From: Daphnia pulex
Taxonomy: Eukaryota; Arthropoda; Branchiopoda; Diplostraca; Daphniidae
DNA: 64,000 nt
Assembly (NCBI RefSeq): GCF_021134715.1
Contig: NC_060021.1
Coordinates: 10,696,501 to 10,760,500, forward strand
Reading direction: 5' to 3'
Shown: piece by piece, positions 11,899 to 23,054 of the stretch
Numbering within the stretch: position 1 is the first letter of the stretch
Layout: every line of letters begins with the position of its first letter
The notes under the pieces: model-generated
What the model was told of the DNA's origin: nothing
Database searches by the model: none
Seen by the model: only the letters and a program-made list of their open reading frames with translations
Translations under genes and position numbers: made by a program

Positions 11899-13549
11899 TC
11901 AAGAAAACTCCAACATAACACCTTCAGGATCAGCTACTTCAAAGATTCCAGCACAGTCTAGGATAGGAACAGCTTGAACAGGAGTCAGACTGCGAAACGA
12001 CTGCACATTTCCTCCGGGACCTATTAGAATAAACAGGGACATATACTAGTTAGAAAACCATGAATTTAACATTTAACTTTTTCTTAATAAAATTCCATCA
12101 CTAATTTCCTACATCAGTTTGAGTTAATTTTTTGACAGAACATTTCAATAAAAAACTAGACATTTCCCAAGTCACAAATAATATTTCAGTCAAATTACCA
12201 TTTCCTTTTCTTGCAGCTTTGCTTCTAGTCTTACTTCTCCACTTATTGAAAACAAAAACTGCATGTAGCAGATTGAAAATCACATTGTCACCAAGTCCTG
12301 TAATGAAAAAGAAAAATCATCAATTAACATATAAACTTGTATCAGCTGTAAAAAAAACATGTGATGGAGAAATAGAAAGAAAAGTCGTGTCAAGTTAAGT
12401 TTTAAATTAATCGAATCCGAGCATTATCAGAAGTTTTGGAAAAGGGAAAACAATGTTCTAGTTAGAAAGATGAAAAAGAAAATTATAATTCAGCAAAAGC
12501 TAGTGAGCAAACACCCATCTTTTTAGAAAAACTCTAAACCCACTATAATATTTGAATTAGACTTTATGAAAATTCCCCAGTTACAATAAAATATCACAAC
12601 CAAATTACCATTTCAAGATGTCTTCATTGATAGTTCACTTTAACTTTTCTTAAACACTTTCACTTTTCTTAAACACTATCATTGTTGACTGGTTCATTAA
12701 GCTTCAGCTCAACTCAACTTGAACTCCCTCTCACCAGCTGGCTGCAACACAAGCACCTGCATGACAATAATGAAGATCAGTCTTTGCCATTTACTTAAAA
12801 TCATCAAGATAATATGAAAAAGGAATCTCTTACCCAAACATGAACTGCAAACCAAAGAGCAACACACTTTCTAGCTTCTTACTGACGATGGAAACCTACA
12901 GAACAAAAGAACAGAATGACACTTTGAAATGGAAACAAAATTCCAATGAAAAATTTAAGTTCCAATTTAAGTAAGGTCCAAAACAAAAATTTCAAGTTTA
13001 ACATCAGACAACAAATATAAAATGAATGATTCAAACACTTACTAGTTGAAGCAATGATAATATTTCAGACCAACACCACAGACAACATGCAGCACTTCCC
13101 CACACCCTTCACCAGTTGGCTAACAAGTCCATGTGGACTTTTGACCACCATTAAAAGGCTCAGCCTCACCAAACCATTAATCCTACATGAAAAAAAAAAT
13201 CTCATTTATTATCAAAGACCAAGTTACTATGTAACAAATCAATAATCTACATAATTTCTTAGAGACGAAGAAACCTACTGGGATAAGCCTCTGTGACCTG
13301 GACAGATATCTATCACAGGCATGACAGATTGACAAATGTATTCTATCTTTAATCTTCTAAACCTTCTTCAGCATTTAAGCAAAGGCATCTGTTAATTGTT
13401 TGTACATTCAGAAACCCTAATGAGCTAACAACTAAATTACCTTTGAGACATTTGTGAAGAAAATGTTGAAGCTGACCGCAATAATCACGAAAAACGTGAC
13501 TGACAGTTTCCATAGCAGACGGCGTCAGGCTCGGTGATAATATTGCCAT
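11899..13549 (-). CDS. Unknown small protein (three exons, 109 residues)
   Basis: Three minus-strand segments join in frame at good splice sites: 13549-13441 (from the ATG; donor AAAG|GTAATTT), 12297-12199 (acceptor TTTTCATTACAG, donor AATG|GTAATTT) and 12020-11899 (acceptor TTCTAATAG, ending TTTTCTTGA). Joined length is 330 nt, exactly 110 codons with the stop. The product starts MAILSPSLTPSAMETVSHV, has a hydrophobic stretch (NVIFNLLHAVFVFN), a basic patch (KWRSKTRSKAARKGNG) and ends FEVADPEGVMLEFS. I do not recognise the family; the last strand vaguely recalls VOC/glyoxalase ends, which is weak. The first exon stays open upstream to an acceptor at 13577, so further 5' exons are possible. 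It lies among repeated modules and may be a decayed copy. Confidence 0.4.
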
Positions 13550-14930
13550 GTTGTCAACTTGTTGCGGCACTTTGTCCCTGAAAAGAAAAAAAAAACTCTA
13601 AAGCCGACATGACTACAACAAAACAATTATCTTTTCCCTTAAATTAAAAGTAATTCTTTTCCCATTTTAAGCAAGTCCAATCACCTTTAGAACGTATTTC
13701 TCCTGGAAAATCACTGCACACCTAACAGCCACAACAAACCAGCTCAAACATCAAGCTGACCATGGAAACCTATATTTCCAAAGTAAAACAAAAAATTAAT
13801 TTATCTTGCAATTGTAAAATAAATGGTTCAAATACCTAACAGTTGAGGCGATCATACACTTAAGATTTCCATGATTTAACTAGAAAAATATACAAAGAAG
13901 ATGGCCTAAGATCATCACATCACAACAATTTCATTTAAACTTTTAAAGAAATGAAGGGAATTTAAATTTCTGTTGTGATAAGTCAAACAATTGATAAGTC
14001 AAACAATTGAAAAATCTACCATCTGATTAAAACCTTTTCATATAAGCTGTCCTATTTATAAGCAGGATTGCCCTAGTAATTGCCATGTCATTTGAATCAA
14101 GAACTTAATGTTTAACTTCAGTAAATTCTTAACTGAAAACAACCAAAGGTAGCACACATAATTTGAAAAAAATTTCAAAAATGCTAACCCTTGATTTATC
14201 TCACTAATACTTACATTATCACTTTTTCATTTTAGATTTCCTATTTCCATCACGATGTCGTCTTGCAATGTAGTAGAGACCCTCTTGGAGAAACTTCATT
14301 AAACGGCAACGATCACGTACACGTAACGCAATAAAGAAGCTTTTAAACCCCACCAGACTGTTGATAAAAAAATAAAAACTTAATTTCAGAAATGAAGTAA
14401 TAGAATTCTAATTTAGAAACCAAGTCTTCAGATTTCAAAATTAATCAAAATTATGGCTTTTACTATTCTAAAGTACTGAATGTGACGAAACGTGCAACAT
14501 AAACCAAGAGATGACATTTTGGAGAAAATGAACAGCAGACCTCAGGACCAGAGAAATAACCATTAAAGAATCATTAGAAAATAAACCATTAGATTAAAGT
14601 AAAATTACCATTAGCAATTAACCATGCAAGTTTAAGTTACAAGCCATGATCCCTGTAAGTTCACCACACAAAATATTTAAATTAAATAACCTTAAGGAAT
14701 AAAGGCAGGAATTATTACCATATGATTACCATGTCAAGAGAGAAAGTTGCCTGCAATGGCCAAGTTTAACGGACTCTGACAGCGTCTCCATTCTCCACGT
14801 CCACAAAGACGATGATGTGAGAAGAGGCTCAGCAGCAGTTGATCATCCATCTCAAGGCATCTTTCAAGTGAACACCAGACAACACCATAAACAGCTCATA
14901 AACTGAACAAGGAAACCTATATAACAAAAA
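12600..14930 (-). ncRNA. Repeated exon-like modules on the minus strand
   Basis: Minus-strand blocks share recurring cassettes. One begins GGTTTCC and continues with TCAG plus a GAGCTG/GTTTG-like stretch; copies start near 12895, 13773 and 14916. Another reads AGCCAACTGGTGAA-GGTGTG near 13125, with a relative AGCCAGCTGGTGAGAGGGA near 12748. Repeated donors G|GTAATT occur at about 12198, 12608, 13440, 14612, 15486 and 15731. Both cassettes have plus-strand relatives at 6868-6890 and 7262-7300. Some blocks have short open frames, for example one ending QSPLNLAIAGNFLS (about 14760-14850) and one reading FKSFFIALRVRDRCR (about 14300). No continuous gene could be assembled apart from the 109-codon candidate. 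Confidence 0.35.
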
Positions 14931-15800
14931 AAAAATTAATAAACCAATGATATTTTTTAATGTTAGAAAAAAACGGAATATTCTACTTGATAAAAATTTC
15001 TCATTTCTTCACAAACTGCCTTTTTTTCACGAGGTCTTATTTAGAAGCAGAAAGTACTTTTCAACTGTCAAGTTAATATCAAGAGTTCAATGTACAACCT
15101 TAGTTAATTATAGGCAAACACATATGTGGCACAAATATGTAGACTTACATTTAAGCAAATTGCTAACCCACTCAACACAAGCTGATCAAGATTTTTCACA
15201 AAAGCTAAGCATTCAGTACTTGACAATATAAATCAAGAGTTTTATGTACTACCCAAGTTAATTCTAAGCAAAGAACAAGCATATGTAGCACACTTATGTA
15301 GACTTAAATTCAAGCAAAATTCTAATTCTGTGGTTGTGTTTAATTACTAACTAACAAAAAACTTTTCACAAAAGCGGTCTTACATGGAAAACCGAAATAA
15401 GTTGTCACTTGTCTTCCGACATCAAGAACAAAATGCTAAAATGGTACTTAATTGCCTTTCGATTTAGCTTACAAGTACTTAATTACCTTTTTAAATTTCC
15501 TCTTTTCAACGTATTATTTGTCTTGCAAAACAGTAGAGACCCTCTCCATGACGAGGCAGCGATCACGTGCACGTAATGCAATGAAGAAGCTCACACCAGA
15601 CTGTTAATAGAAAAATTAAAACTCAATTACTATCAGAAACAAAGTTTTAAACATGTAACACGTAAATTAATCACACGGCACACACAAAATTTTAATTTAG
15701 TAACCTTGTTGAAAAAAAAACAGGAATTACCATTGAAAAATGTGAGGAAAGAAAGTACCCCGCCATAACTCAATGGCTAAGGTAACCTTCTCGGACGGCG
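14085..15800. repeat. Diverged tandem duplication, period about 1.0-1.25 kb
   Basis: Blocks recur in the same order. TGCAATGTAGTAGAGACCCTC (about 14268) matches TGCAAAACAGTAGAGACCCTC (about 15516). ATCACGTACACGTAA (about 14312) matches ATCACGTGCACGTAA (about 15562). CACCAGACTGTTGATA (about 14352) matches CACCAGACTGTTAATA (about 15595). A later block with CAGGAATTATTACC (about 14707) matches CAGGAATTACC (about 15721). Unequal spacing shows indels after duplication. A separate local duplication of about 100 bp with period near 145 lies inside it (15080-15175 and 15225-15325, sharing ATGTAGACTTA). Confidence 0.75.
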
Positions 15801-15929
15801 TCTTGAAGAAAAAGAAATGTGGAATGGAATATCGTCTCAAAAATTTGATGACCCCTTACCAATCCAGGGCTAAATAGTTAAATCCCTAAACACACTGAAA
15901 TATTTAGCCACCTAGTGACATCCCTTAGC

Positions 15930-16205
15930 ATTCACAGACGAGTAGGACGGAAAATAAACCAAAGTCCAAACATTCGTCATCTCCGTGAAATATATCGAAA
16001 AATTAACTAACAAGTGAGCTTTGTTGGTGGAATAGTTATCGTCAGTCACCACCAAAAAGTTACCACAAAACAACTGCCGATACATTTTGACAGGGATGTG
16101 CAAAGTAGCTGAAACTGACTAATTTGACATGTGGTTGAAATCATATTTCTTTTTTAAAGATTTCGGGATATTGAAACTAGATGGCGTAAAACATTCCTAT
16201 CTCGG
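15930..16205. repeat. Second, decayed copy of the foldback family
   Basis: CAAGTGAGCTTTGTT occurs at about 16013, as at 10118, and its complement at 9744. Flanking blocks match too: TTTGCACATCCCTGT (on the minus strand near 16100) against TTTGCACATCTCTGT at about 9670, and TTTCACGGAGATGACGAAT (minus, near 15985) against TTTCACGTAGATCACGAAT at about 10014. AGATGGCGTAAAA occurs at about 16181 and about 10247. Homology thus runs some 100 bp beyond the inverted ends. Confidence 0.6.
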
Positions 16206-16345
16206 TTTGTTTCTGCGTATTGTGACTTATTGACTTTGTGAGTGAAGTTTTCCTCTTGAAAATGCATCAGTCTTCTATTTAAAAACTGTATAATGAAATT
16301 CTGATTCTCTAATCAAAGTTTTCTTCCATATTTCAACGTGGTTTC

Positions 16346-16376
16346 ATGGTCTATTAACTGTCAGTTAATAGACCAT
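16346..16376. repeat. 31-bp perfect hairpin upstream of 4E-BP
   Basis: ATGGTCTATTAACTG (16346-16360), a single T at 16361, then the exact reverse complement CAGTTAATAGACCAT (16362-16376). It is too short for a miRNA precursor and has no U-run, so a terminator role is unlikely. It could be a dyad protein-binding site or a transposon relic. Confidence 0.85.
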
Positions 16377-16426
16377 AGTGGTTTTTATTGAAATACAAAG
16401 ACAACGACAACATAATCTGGTATAAT

Positions 16427-16433
16427 GTAAACA
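16427..16433 (+). promoter_or_regulatory. FOXO-type core motif GTAAACA upstream of 4E-BP
   Basis: GTAAACA within ATAATGTAAACAAGCG, about 560 bp upstream of the 4E-BP start codon. Drosophila 4E-BP (Thor) is an established direct FOXO target, so the position is suggestive. A 7-mer in AT-rich DNA can easily arise by chance. Confidence 0.3.
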
Positions 16434-16987
16434 AGCGTTGTCGTCTGTCTGCTTCTTGTTTCTTCTGCTTGCCTTGGAAACTTGTTGCAGATCTGCTTGT
16501 TGTGAAACTTCAGTAATTTTCCAAATAGTATTGGCGTACATATAATTACTTCTATAAATCTTTTTATTTTATCCAAAAGAAAAATAAATAAGTCCATACA
16601 GACATATTTGTTATCATTTTATCGCTTAAAATATGTAATATGTAGTGCTCGTAAAAACTAGTAATCGATTTCCCTTGCGTAAAAAATCGAGTTATATCGT
16701 GCTGGACTTGCGACGTATTGCTCTCCAGTTTCGACGCACTTCCCAGTTGTAAATAATAGACTGAGTTTTAATTTTTCCAGATCACCTGCCATACGCCTTC
16801 TTCATTTATACGCCGTAAGTTGAGACACATGGTGTTAAGTAAGTTGTTGTCCTATGCATGACATTAAATATTTAGTTATAATGAGATTTTGGTAGTTTAT
16901 TTTCGCATAGCAACACACCATATGTTTGATCGCCACGCGGTAGTTCATTATTTTGGTTATCACTATTTTTCTTTTTAGACTGCCAAA

Positions 16988-17572
16988 ATGTCAGCGTCAC
17001 CAATTGCTCGCCAGGCCGCTCAACCCCAAGGTCAAGCCATCCCAAGACGAATTCTCATCAATGATGCCAGTCAATTACCACATGATTACTCCAGTACACC
17101 CAATGGAACTCTGTATTCAACCACTCCTGGAGGTATTTAGGAATGGGTGTTATGATGTCTGGTGTGCCCTTATGACAGGCACAGCTGTGTGGTTTCTAAA
17201 ATAACAGTTATTCTTTAGTTTTTTATTCTTGAGCTTATTCATCACACCTTTCGTTTCTTTAGGTACAAAGATTATCTATGATAGGAATTTCTTGCTGCAA
17301 ATGCGCAATTCCCCTGTCGCCAGGACTCCACCCAAAAACTTGCCTGTAATTCCTGGTGTCACATGCGATAGTCCTCACAAAGAGAAGTCCAAGTTGATCA
17401 ATGGGCAGAAAAATGTTACTGTACAGCACAAACCTGTGGAGCTTCCAACTGTTGAAATTGAAAAAGGTTTTTAAAAACTTCTTGTTTTATGAATTTATAT
17501 CTAATAATACTTAATTCTATTGCAGTTGAAGACAAGAAACAGGAAGAACCTCAATTCGAAATGGATATTTGA
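16988..17572 (+). CDS. 4E-BP: eIF4E-binding protein (4E-BP / Thor)
   Basis: Three exons (16988-17132, 17263-17466, 17526-17572) give 131 residues with consistent phases. 4E-BP is a disordered translation repressor that binds eIF4E and blocks eIF4G until TOR phosphorylates it. Key elements are all visible: [12 protein letters not shown] near the N-terminus, the TOR priming-site region [15 protein letters not shown] (equivalent to Thr37/46), the eIF4E-binding helix YDRNFLLQM (YxxxxL-phi), phospho-sites [10 protein letters not shown], the hydrophobic patch LPVIPGVT, and the C-terminal TOS motif FEMDI that recruits Raptor. The ATG follows an acceptor (TTTTTAG|ACTGCCAAA), so at least one 5' UTR exon lies upstream, perhaps ending near 16813. 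The first TP site has Asn where vertebrates have Gly (TPNGT). Single 4E-BP genes are usual in arthropods. Confidence 0.95.
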
Positions 17573-18260
17573 ATTTGTTTCAAGTACAAATCCAAATAAT
17601 CTGTAGACTTCAATATTCTTTGAACTTGGTCAGCAAACAAGTTCTAAATCAAGATAAAGTGATGCAATTTTTCTGCTTGTAAGAAGCATTGAATTTTTTT
17701 TTCCCAGTTAACATGGTTGATTTTTATGACATTTCACTAGAACATCAAATTAGAGTGAAAAAGAAGTCATGGTTTATTTTCCCTTCTTGGTTCAAGGAGA
17801 AGTTTTTTTTTATGTGGGGGATTTGTTTTGTGCTTCAAATAAATTGATGGATACAGAACAAGTGTAAACGCGAATACAGACAAGACATACATACATTTAG
17901 TAGAACATTTCAAAGTAATTTAAGGGAAATATTTGAAATTTAATCAATAGTTCATGCTCACCCTCTCCCGGTACCCGACATAGCCGACCACCTTTCTGCA
18001 GGTGCAATAGATAATGGCCATTATTTCTTGAAGATTGGTGAGGTAGATTGCACTGAACATTTCAGAACAGCTTGCCAAGATTTCACAGAAAAATGAAAAT
18101 TCCACTTCCCCTTATCCATAATACAGGAAAAAAAAGAAATACTAAATACCATCGAGAGATTTCGTCTATATACACACGCTTGAAGCTTTTAAATAGAATC
18201 CATATTGTTAACATAACAATGGTAAAAACAGAAGCTTTGTCGTTGCTTCGGAATACGTCG
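17573..18260. other. Convergent 3' region between 4E-BP and SIRT1
   Basis: Both genes end here tail to tail. A 4E-BP polyadenylation signal AATAAA sits at 17838-17843. The remainder should hold the SIRT1 3' UTR. No other gene was seen. Confidence 0.7.
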
Positions 18261-20852
18261 TCAATCCATCGCTTTCCTTTTTACTCCATGCTCCGGGAAA
18301 GGTTGAGTTGAATCTCCTCCATCAATTCCAGACGAATCGCTGGAATCAGAGGATGAGTCAGAATCGGACTCTACCTCTTCGTCTGGGTCATAGAAGAGTT
18401 CAGCACCAGGAAACAGGTATCGACCAGGTTGGACGGTGAGATAAGTGTTTTCTGAATTTTATGCAAGGAAATGCATATAGATGACATAGACAACAACCGA
18501 ACAAAAATAAATTACCTGGGAGTTGATCGGCAAGATTCACTTTGATTCGCGGCTCCCACCATCCGGTCATGTCATGAGTAACTGGTTCAACATCACCAGA
18601 CTCGGCTGATTCCATTTCTAAGCTTCCTGTAGACATCCCACTGTCCCGGCGTAAAGGATCGTCTTGATCTCTTTTGGGGAAAATGGGTGCAGGTACGGCG
18701 ACAGAAGGAGTGGGGCGTGGTGGTAGGCGACTGATCTCTGTTAGAGGTTCGCGGTAACAAATGTCATCTTTCCATTGTGTACCCAGTCTGATTGTTACAA
18801 GAAGATTGATGAGACAACAAATTTGGCTGATGAAAATTACTGTATACTAACAAATGACACAGTTGGTTGACGATAATATCGCAGTCCCCAAGCAGTTCAA
18901 CATCAAAGACCATGTGGCGGAGAGGTTCGCGATTGATAAGAATTTGCGGAACATGATTCGGTAGGGCGCCTATTTGAATCAAGAGAAACTTATTGCATAT
19001 GAACTTTAAGGTTACAAGATGACATTTAAAATAACTTACATGGGATGAGTGCGACAGGGCGGACTTTGAGCGATGACCCAATCACGATTATCAGGTCACA
19101 TTCTTCTTTATCGAGTACCATAGCGCGGTGAAATTCGTCTGGCATTCCTTCTCCAAAGAAAACAATGTCAGGCTTCATGATCGGCTGGGCCGATAATGCC
19201 ACCGACGACGATGTACTGGCCTCGTCTTCATTTTTCGACACATCCGAGCATTTCGGACAAAGTGGAATGCGTTGTTCCATTATGTCTTTTTCTATCTCGT
19301 TCGAGGGGACGCGATGTTGGCAGCGCAGGCAAGTGGCAGTAGCAAACGAGCCATGACATTGGATAACCCTTTCGATATCTGCTTGTTGTTCTAGTGTATC
19401 TATGTTTTGCGTGTAGTTGCGCAAAAGCTTGTTTTGTTTCTCTAGCAAACGAATGAACCTAAACAAAATATCGTTTCATTAGCGAAATTTCAAAATTGTC
19501 AAGAGAATTTGTTTACTTGTGGCATTTAGAAGGTGTAAACTGTCCTGGCCAAAGGTCTCGGGCGAATTTAAAGAACGGTCGGGGATCTTTTCGGAAGTAA
19601 TGGATATCAAACATAGCTTGAGGATCGGGCAAGTCAGGGAAGTCGACGGCTAAGCGAGCGTAAATTCCATCACGGCTACGAAAGTCGGGAATACCACAGG
19701 AAACAGAAACCTAAACAAAATTTGTTCAAATATAATGAGGTAAATTATTTTATAAAAAAAAAAAAAAAAATTACCCCTGCTCCTGTAAGAACTAGAATCT
19801 TTTTACAGCTACGGAGTAATCTGACGGCATCGGATATTGCATTTATGTGGCGTAAACGTTCCCGCCTTGGAGGTTCACTGACAATATTCACGATTATCTG
19901 TTTTATTCAATAATTATGATTAGTTGCCTTGACAATGCTACAAATTTATAATTTTACCTTCCAAAGGGTGACATCGTCAAGATGGGTGGGGATTTGAGCA
20001 TCATTTGGTACCAACTCATTCAGGATGGTTCGAGGATTGGTACCAAGAAGCATCTGTTGTTGCACCCAAGACATCGTCCCTGATGATGGCTCCCAGTCAT
20101 GATTGCTCAAGTCACTCAACCCACTTATGTCTGAAACATCACTATCTGAGGAGGTATCATCATCTTTCTCCAAATTGCCCATTGAATCATCAGCATCTTG
20201 AATGGCTGGCAAAGCATAGCTACAAATAAATAAATAATAAAGTTAGACCATATGTTTGTACACAATAAAAAGAAGACATTAGTCCACATTACCTGGTAGA
20301 TGGTAAATCATTAGTGAGATTTTCATCCTCGCTGCTGGCTAAAGACGTTAACTCGCTGAAGCCTGAATCCCCAGCGTTGAACATTTCACAGCTTCCTAGT
20401 TGTCCTGCATCATTTGCTGAAATTTAAAAAAAAAAAAAAAATATTTCAAGTAAGCTCACAATGGATCAACTCTACAGCCATCAAGAAATTTCAACTCAAG
20501 AAACCAAAACAGTATTTGACAAGTGTCATCACACTGTTATGACATTCAAACATGCCGCCCCAAAATTTTGGCAACGCAGCAATCGACCAAAAAGAAGGGC
20601 GTCTCCCCTCCCCCCCCCCCATCCGCCAATGGCCGCACTAACGAAGCAAAAGGCCATTTACCTCAAAACCGAATGCAATCTTTTGCTAACAATTTTGATT
20701 AGGTTCACAAGTACATTAAATGAATGAAATCGATCAAACGGGTACTTACAAAGCTGTTGGCCCTCAATAAAGGACTGTGAGATGTCAATCGGCAGCAAAG
20801 TTCTGCTTCGTTTTACGGGACTGTGAAAGTTCTCGCCTTGTTCGTCGGCCAT
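18261..20852 (-). CDS. SIRT1: NAD-dependent deacetylase SIRT1 (Sir2)
   Basis: Minus-strand gene of eight or more exons; the first is 20852-20750 (MADEQGENFHSPVKRSR...). The product is about 600 residues, with an acidic disordered N-terminus, a class I sirtuin core and a Ser/Asp-rich tail. Core motifs in order: VLTGAGVSVSCGIPDFRS (NAD binding), YTQNIDTLE, catalytic His in VIQCHGSF (about residue 304), zinc ligands CLRC and CPKC, PDIVFFGE, IVIGSSLKVRPVA and ILINREPL. The C-terminus contains NTYLTVQPGRYLFPGAE, resembling the SIRT1-specific tail segment that packs against the core. SIRT1 removes acetyl groups from histones, FOXO, p53 and others in response to NAD. The stop is at 18261-18263. It is head to head with the GPCR gene (850 bp apart). 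Small exon-boundary errors in the last third are possible. Confidence 0.95.
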
Positions 20853-21703
20853 TGCTTCGTCTTCCGTCGATCGTGGGGTAGAGGGCGCTTCTTCTTCTTC
20901 ACAAATTTCGGGCCGCCAGGTGGCAGGTCAGCGTTGCCAGTATGAATCGAATTCGTCCCGAAACCGGAAGAAAATATGCGCAAGGACATGTATACATGAA
21001 ATAGGAAGGGAATTAATTCAAGGCCTTTCCTTGTCGAGCTTTTATATCAACCTTAGTCCACTTTCCGCACGTTGCGGTTCAGATAAGGCATTGTGATTTT
21101 CGCATAAGGAGGAAAGCTGCTGATTATAATTTTTTTTTTAATAGGAGGTTTATCAGAAATGCAGTATCACCAAATTAAACTGAGAAAAAAATTAGTTCAA
21201 GATGTACTAAACATCACGAATGAGGTTACGCGATATCGGGAAAATAATTCACGTATGGCATTTGTACTAGAGAAGCGACCCCGAGGTTTGACTGACTTAT
21301 AATATTCGTGGACCATAAAACCAAATCGCATAGGGGTGAGCCGGCCCGCGGTGCGTTATACCCCCAAAAGTTGTAAAACATGGTCTAGCGATTTGACGAA
21401 CTTAATTAAATCTGATAGGCATAGCACACGGGGCCGCCCGATATGGCCGCTCTTGTTTGAAAGCGTGCGTCACAACAATTGCGCTGAGTGTGTGTGAGGA
21501 TTATTAGTGCTGCGGGATCCGGTAAGTACTTGACTCCAGTCGAGAACGATCAGGCTTGATAAACAACAGCAGAGCTCAGTTGCTGGATTTACCTTCCGAC
21601 AAGCAAGGAATTACTACTTTTTTCAATGTAAGTGAATTCATTGTTTTCCCACACGTAATAACCGAACTCAAGTCGTTCGTGCGAATTTCAGACTTTCACA
21701 GGA
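20853..21703. promoter_or_regulatory. Shared upstream region of SIRT1 (-) and GPCR (+)
   Basis: 850 bp between divergent start codons. Relatively GC-rich patches lie near 20870-20960 and 21330-21350. The GPCR probably has a 5' UTR exon here, since GGATCCGGTAAGTACTTG near 21517 has a strong donor sequence. No coding gene was seen. Confidence 0.5.
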
Positions 21704-23054
21704 ATGGATTTTTCAAACGTCAACTTCCCATTTCCTTTGTGGATTGTCCGTCCCACCTGGGAGTGCGCCTTGAAAATCGGATTCTTCGTTCCTGTCATTA
21801 TCATCAGTCTGCTTGGAAACGGTTTGGTGGTTTACCTCATGGCCACCAATCGATTTTTGCGCACTTCCATCAACATCTTCATTTGGAATTTGGCCATCGC
21901 CGATCTTTTAACTATCCTACTCATCCCGTGGATAATTTTAATCATCGATCTCTACCAGATGTTCATTCTCGGAGAGGTTTCAAAACCAGTCAGTTTTATT
22001 ATCAAATAATTATAATTTCCATTACATTTTTGGGAAGGTTATTTGTCGAACCGAGGGATTTTTAAGAGGTAATTCAAAGCTTCATTTTAAAAAAAAAACT
22101 GGCAAGTAATTCATATATTTCAAATCAAAAGTGATGCTGATGTTGGTGGACGTCTTCAGCTTGCTGGCCGTAAGCTTTGATCGTTTCTTTGCCATCGCAT
22201 TTCCATTCCGCCCGCGGATGGGCCAATCGGCAGCCTACATTATTTGCGGAGTCATCTGGATCCTTTCAGCGGCCATCGCCTCTCCACTCATCGCAGCCCG
22301 CGTCTATAAAGTACGACCAAGAAGCATTTTAAATTGATCAGAATTATTTAGGGTGTTATATCATCTGCCGCCGCCAATTTGACTCAACACACAGGAACGA
22401 CAATGGAAGGATATATTGGAGTCCTGGTGCATCGACAACACTTCCTTCTCTTTCGTGTACTACATCTCCCTCGACGCTATTCTCGTCTGGTTTCCCCTCA
22501 TCGTCATGACTGTTCTATTCATTTTCATCTTCATTATTGTATGTAATCAGCTTCTTTTACATCCTCTTGATTGGTTAAAACGGCAGCAGGTTTCAAATAC
22601 GTTTACAGATGAAATCGCGGACTTCGACCTGCTCTGCCATTCAATTGAAGCAGTTGGCCCAGCGTCAGAAAATCATTCGGATGCTTTTCTTCATTCTGAT
22701 TGGCTTCTTCATCTGCTACCTGCCTTTCACCATTTCCATCATCGTACGAAATAAAATCGTCCTGGGCAACAGCATCAATAGCGTGAGCATTGACTTTTGA
22801 TTATTCACGGAAAAAATGGCAATTGATTGAACATTTCAATAAAACAGATCCCAGATTGGTTGCGCTCCTTGTTGTACACGACGCGCTATGTCATGTGTGT
22901 AAACACAGCCATCAATCCCATCATCTACGGATTCTGCAACGATAACTTCAAGAAAGCGGCCGCCAAACAATTCCCGTCGCTCAAATGGGGCGTCACTCCG
23001 GTGGCCGCCACCATTTCCGCTGCATCAAACACAGGACGAGTCAATTCGGATTAA
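21704..23054 (+). CDS. Rhodopsin-like (class A) peptide-type GPCR, orphan
   Basis: Six exons (21704-21976, 22038-22068, 22132-22310, 22395-22538, 22609-22782, 22848-23054) sum to 1008 nt and 335 residues. Seven hydrophobic segments are visible. TM1 has GNGLVVY, TM2 LAIADLLTI and TM3 ends SFDRFFAIAFPF, where DRF stands for the usual DRY. TM6 has FFICYLPFT and TM7 NTAINPIIYG (NPxxY). Cys in VICRTEG and ESWCIDN would form the conserved TM3-ECL2 disulphide. A 31-nt micro-exon (22038-22068) encodes the residues around the first of these Cys. The motif set suggests a neuropeptide receptor, but I cannot name the ligand family. There is no signal peptide, as is common in the class. Confidence 0.85.
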
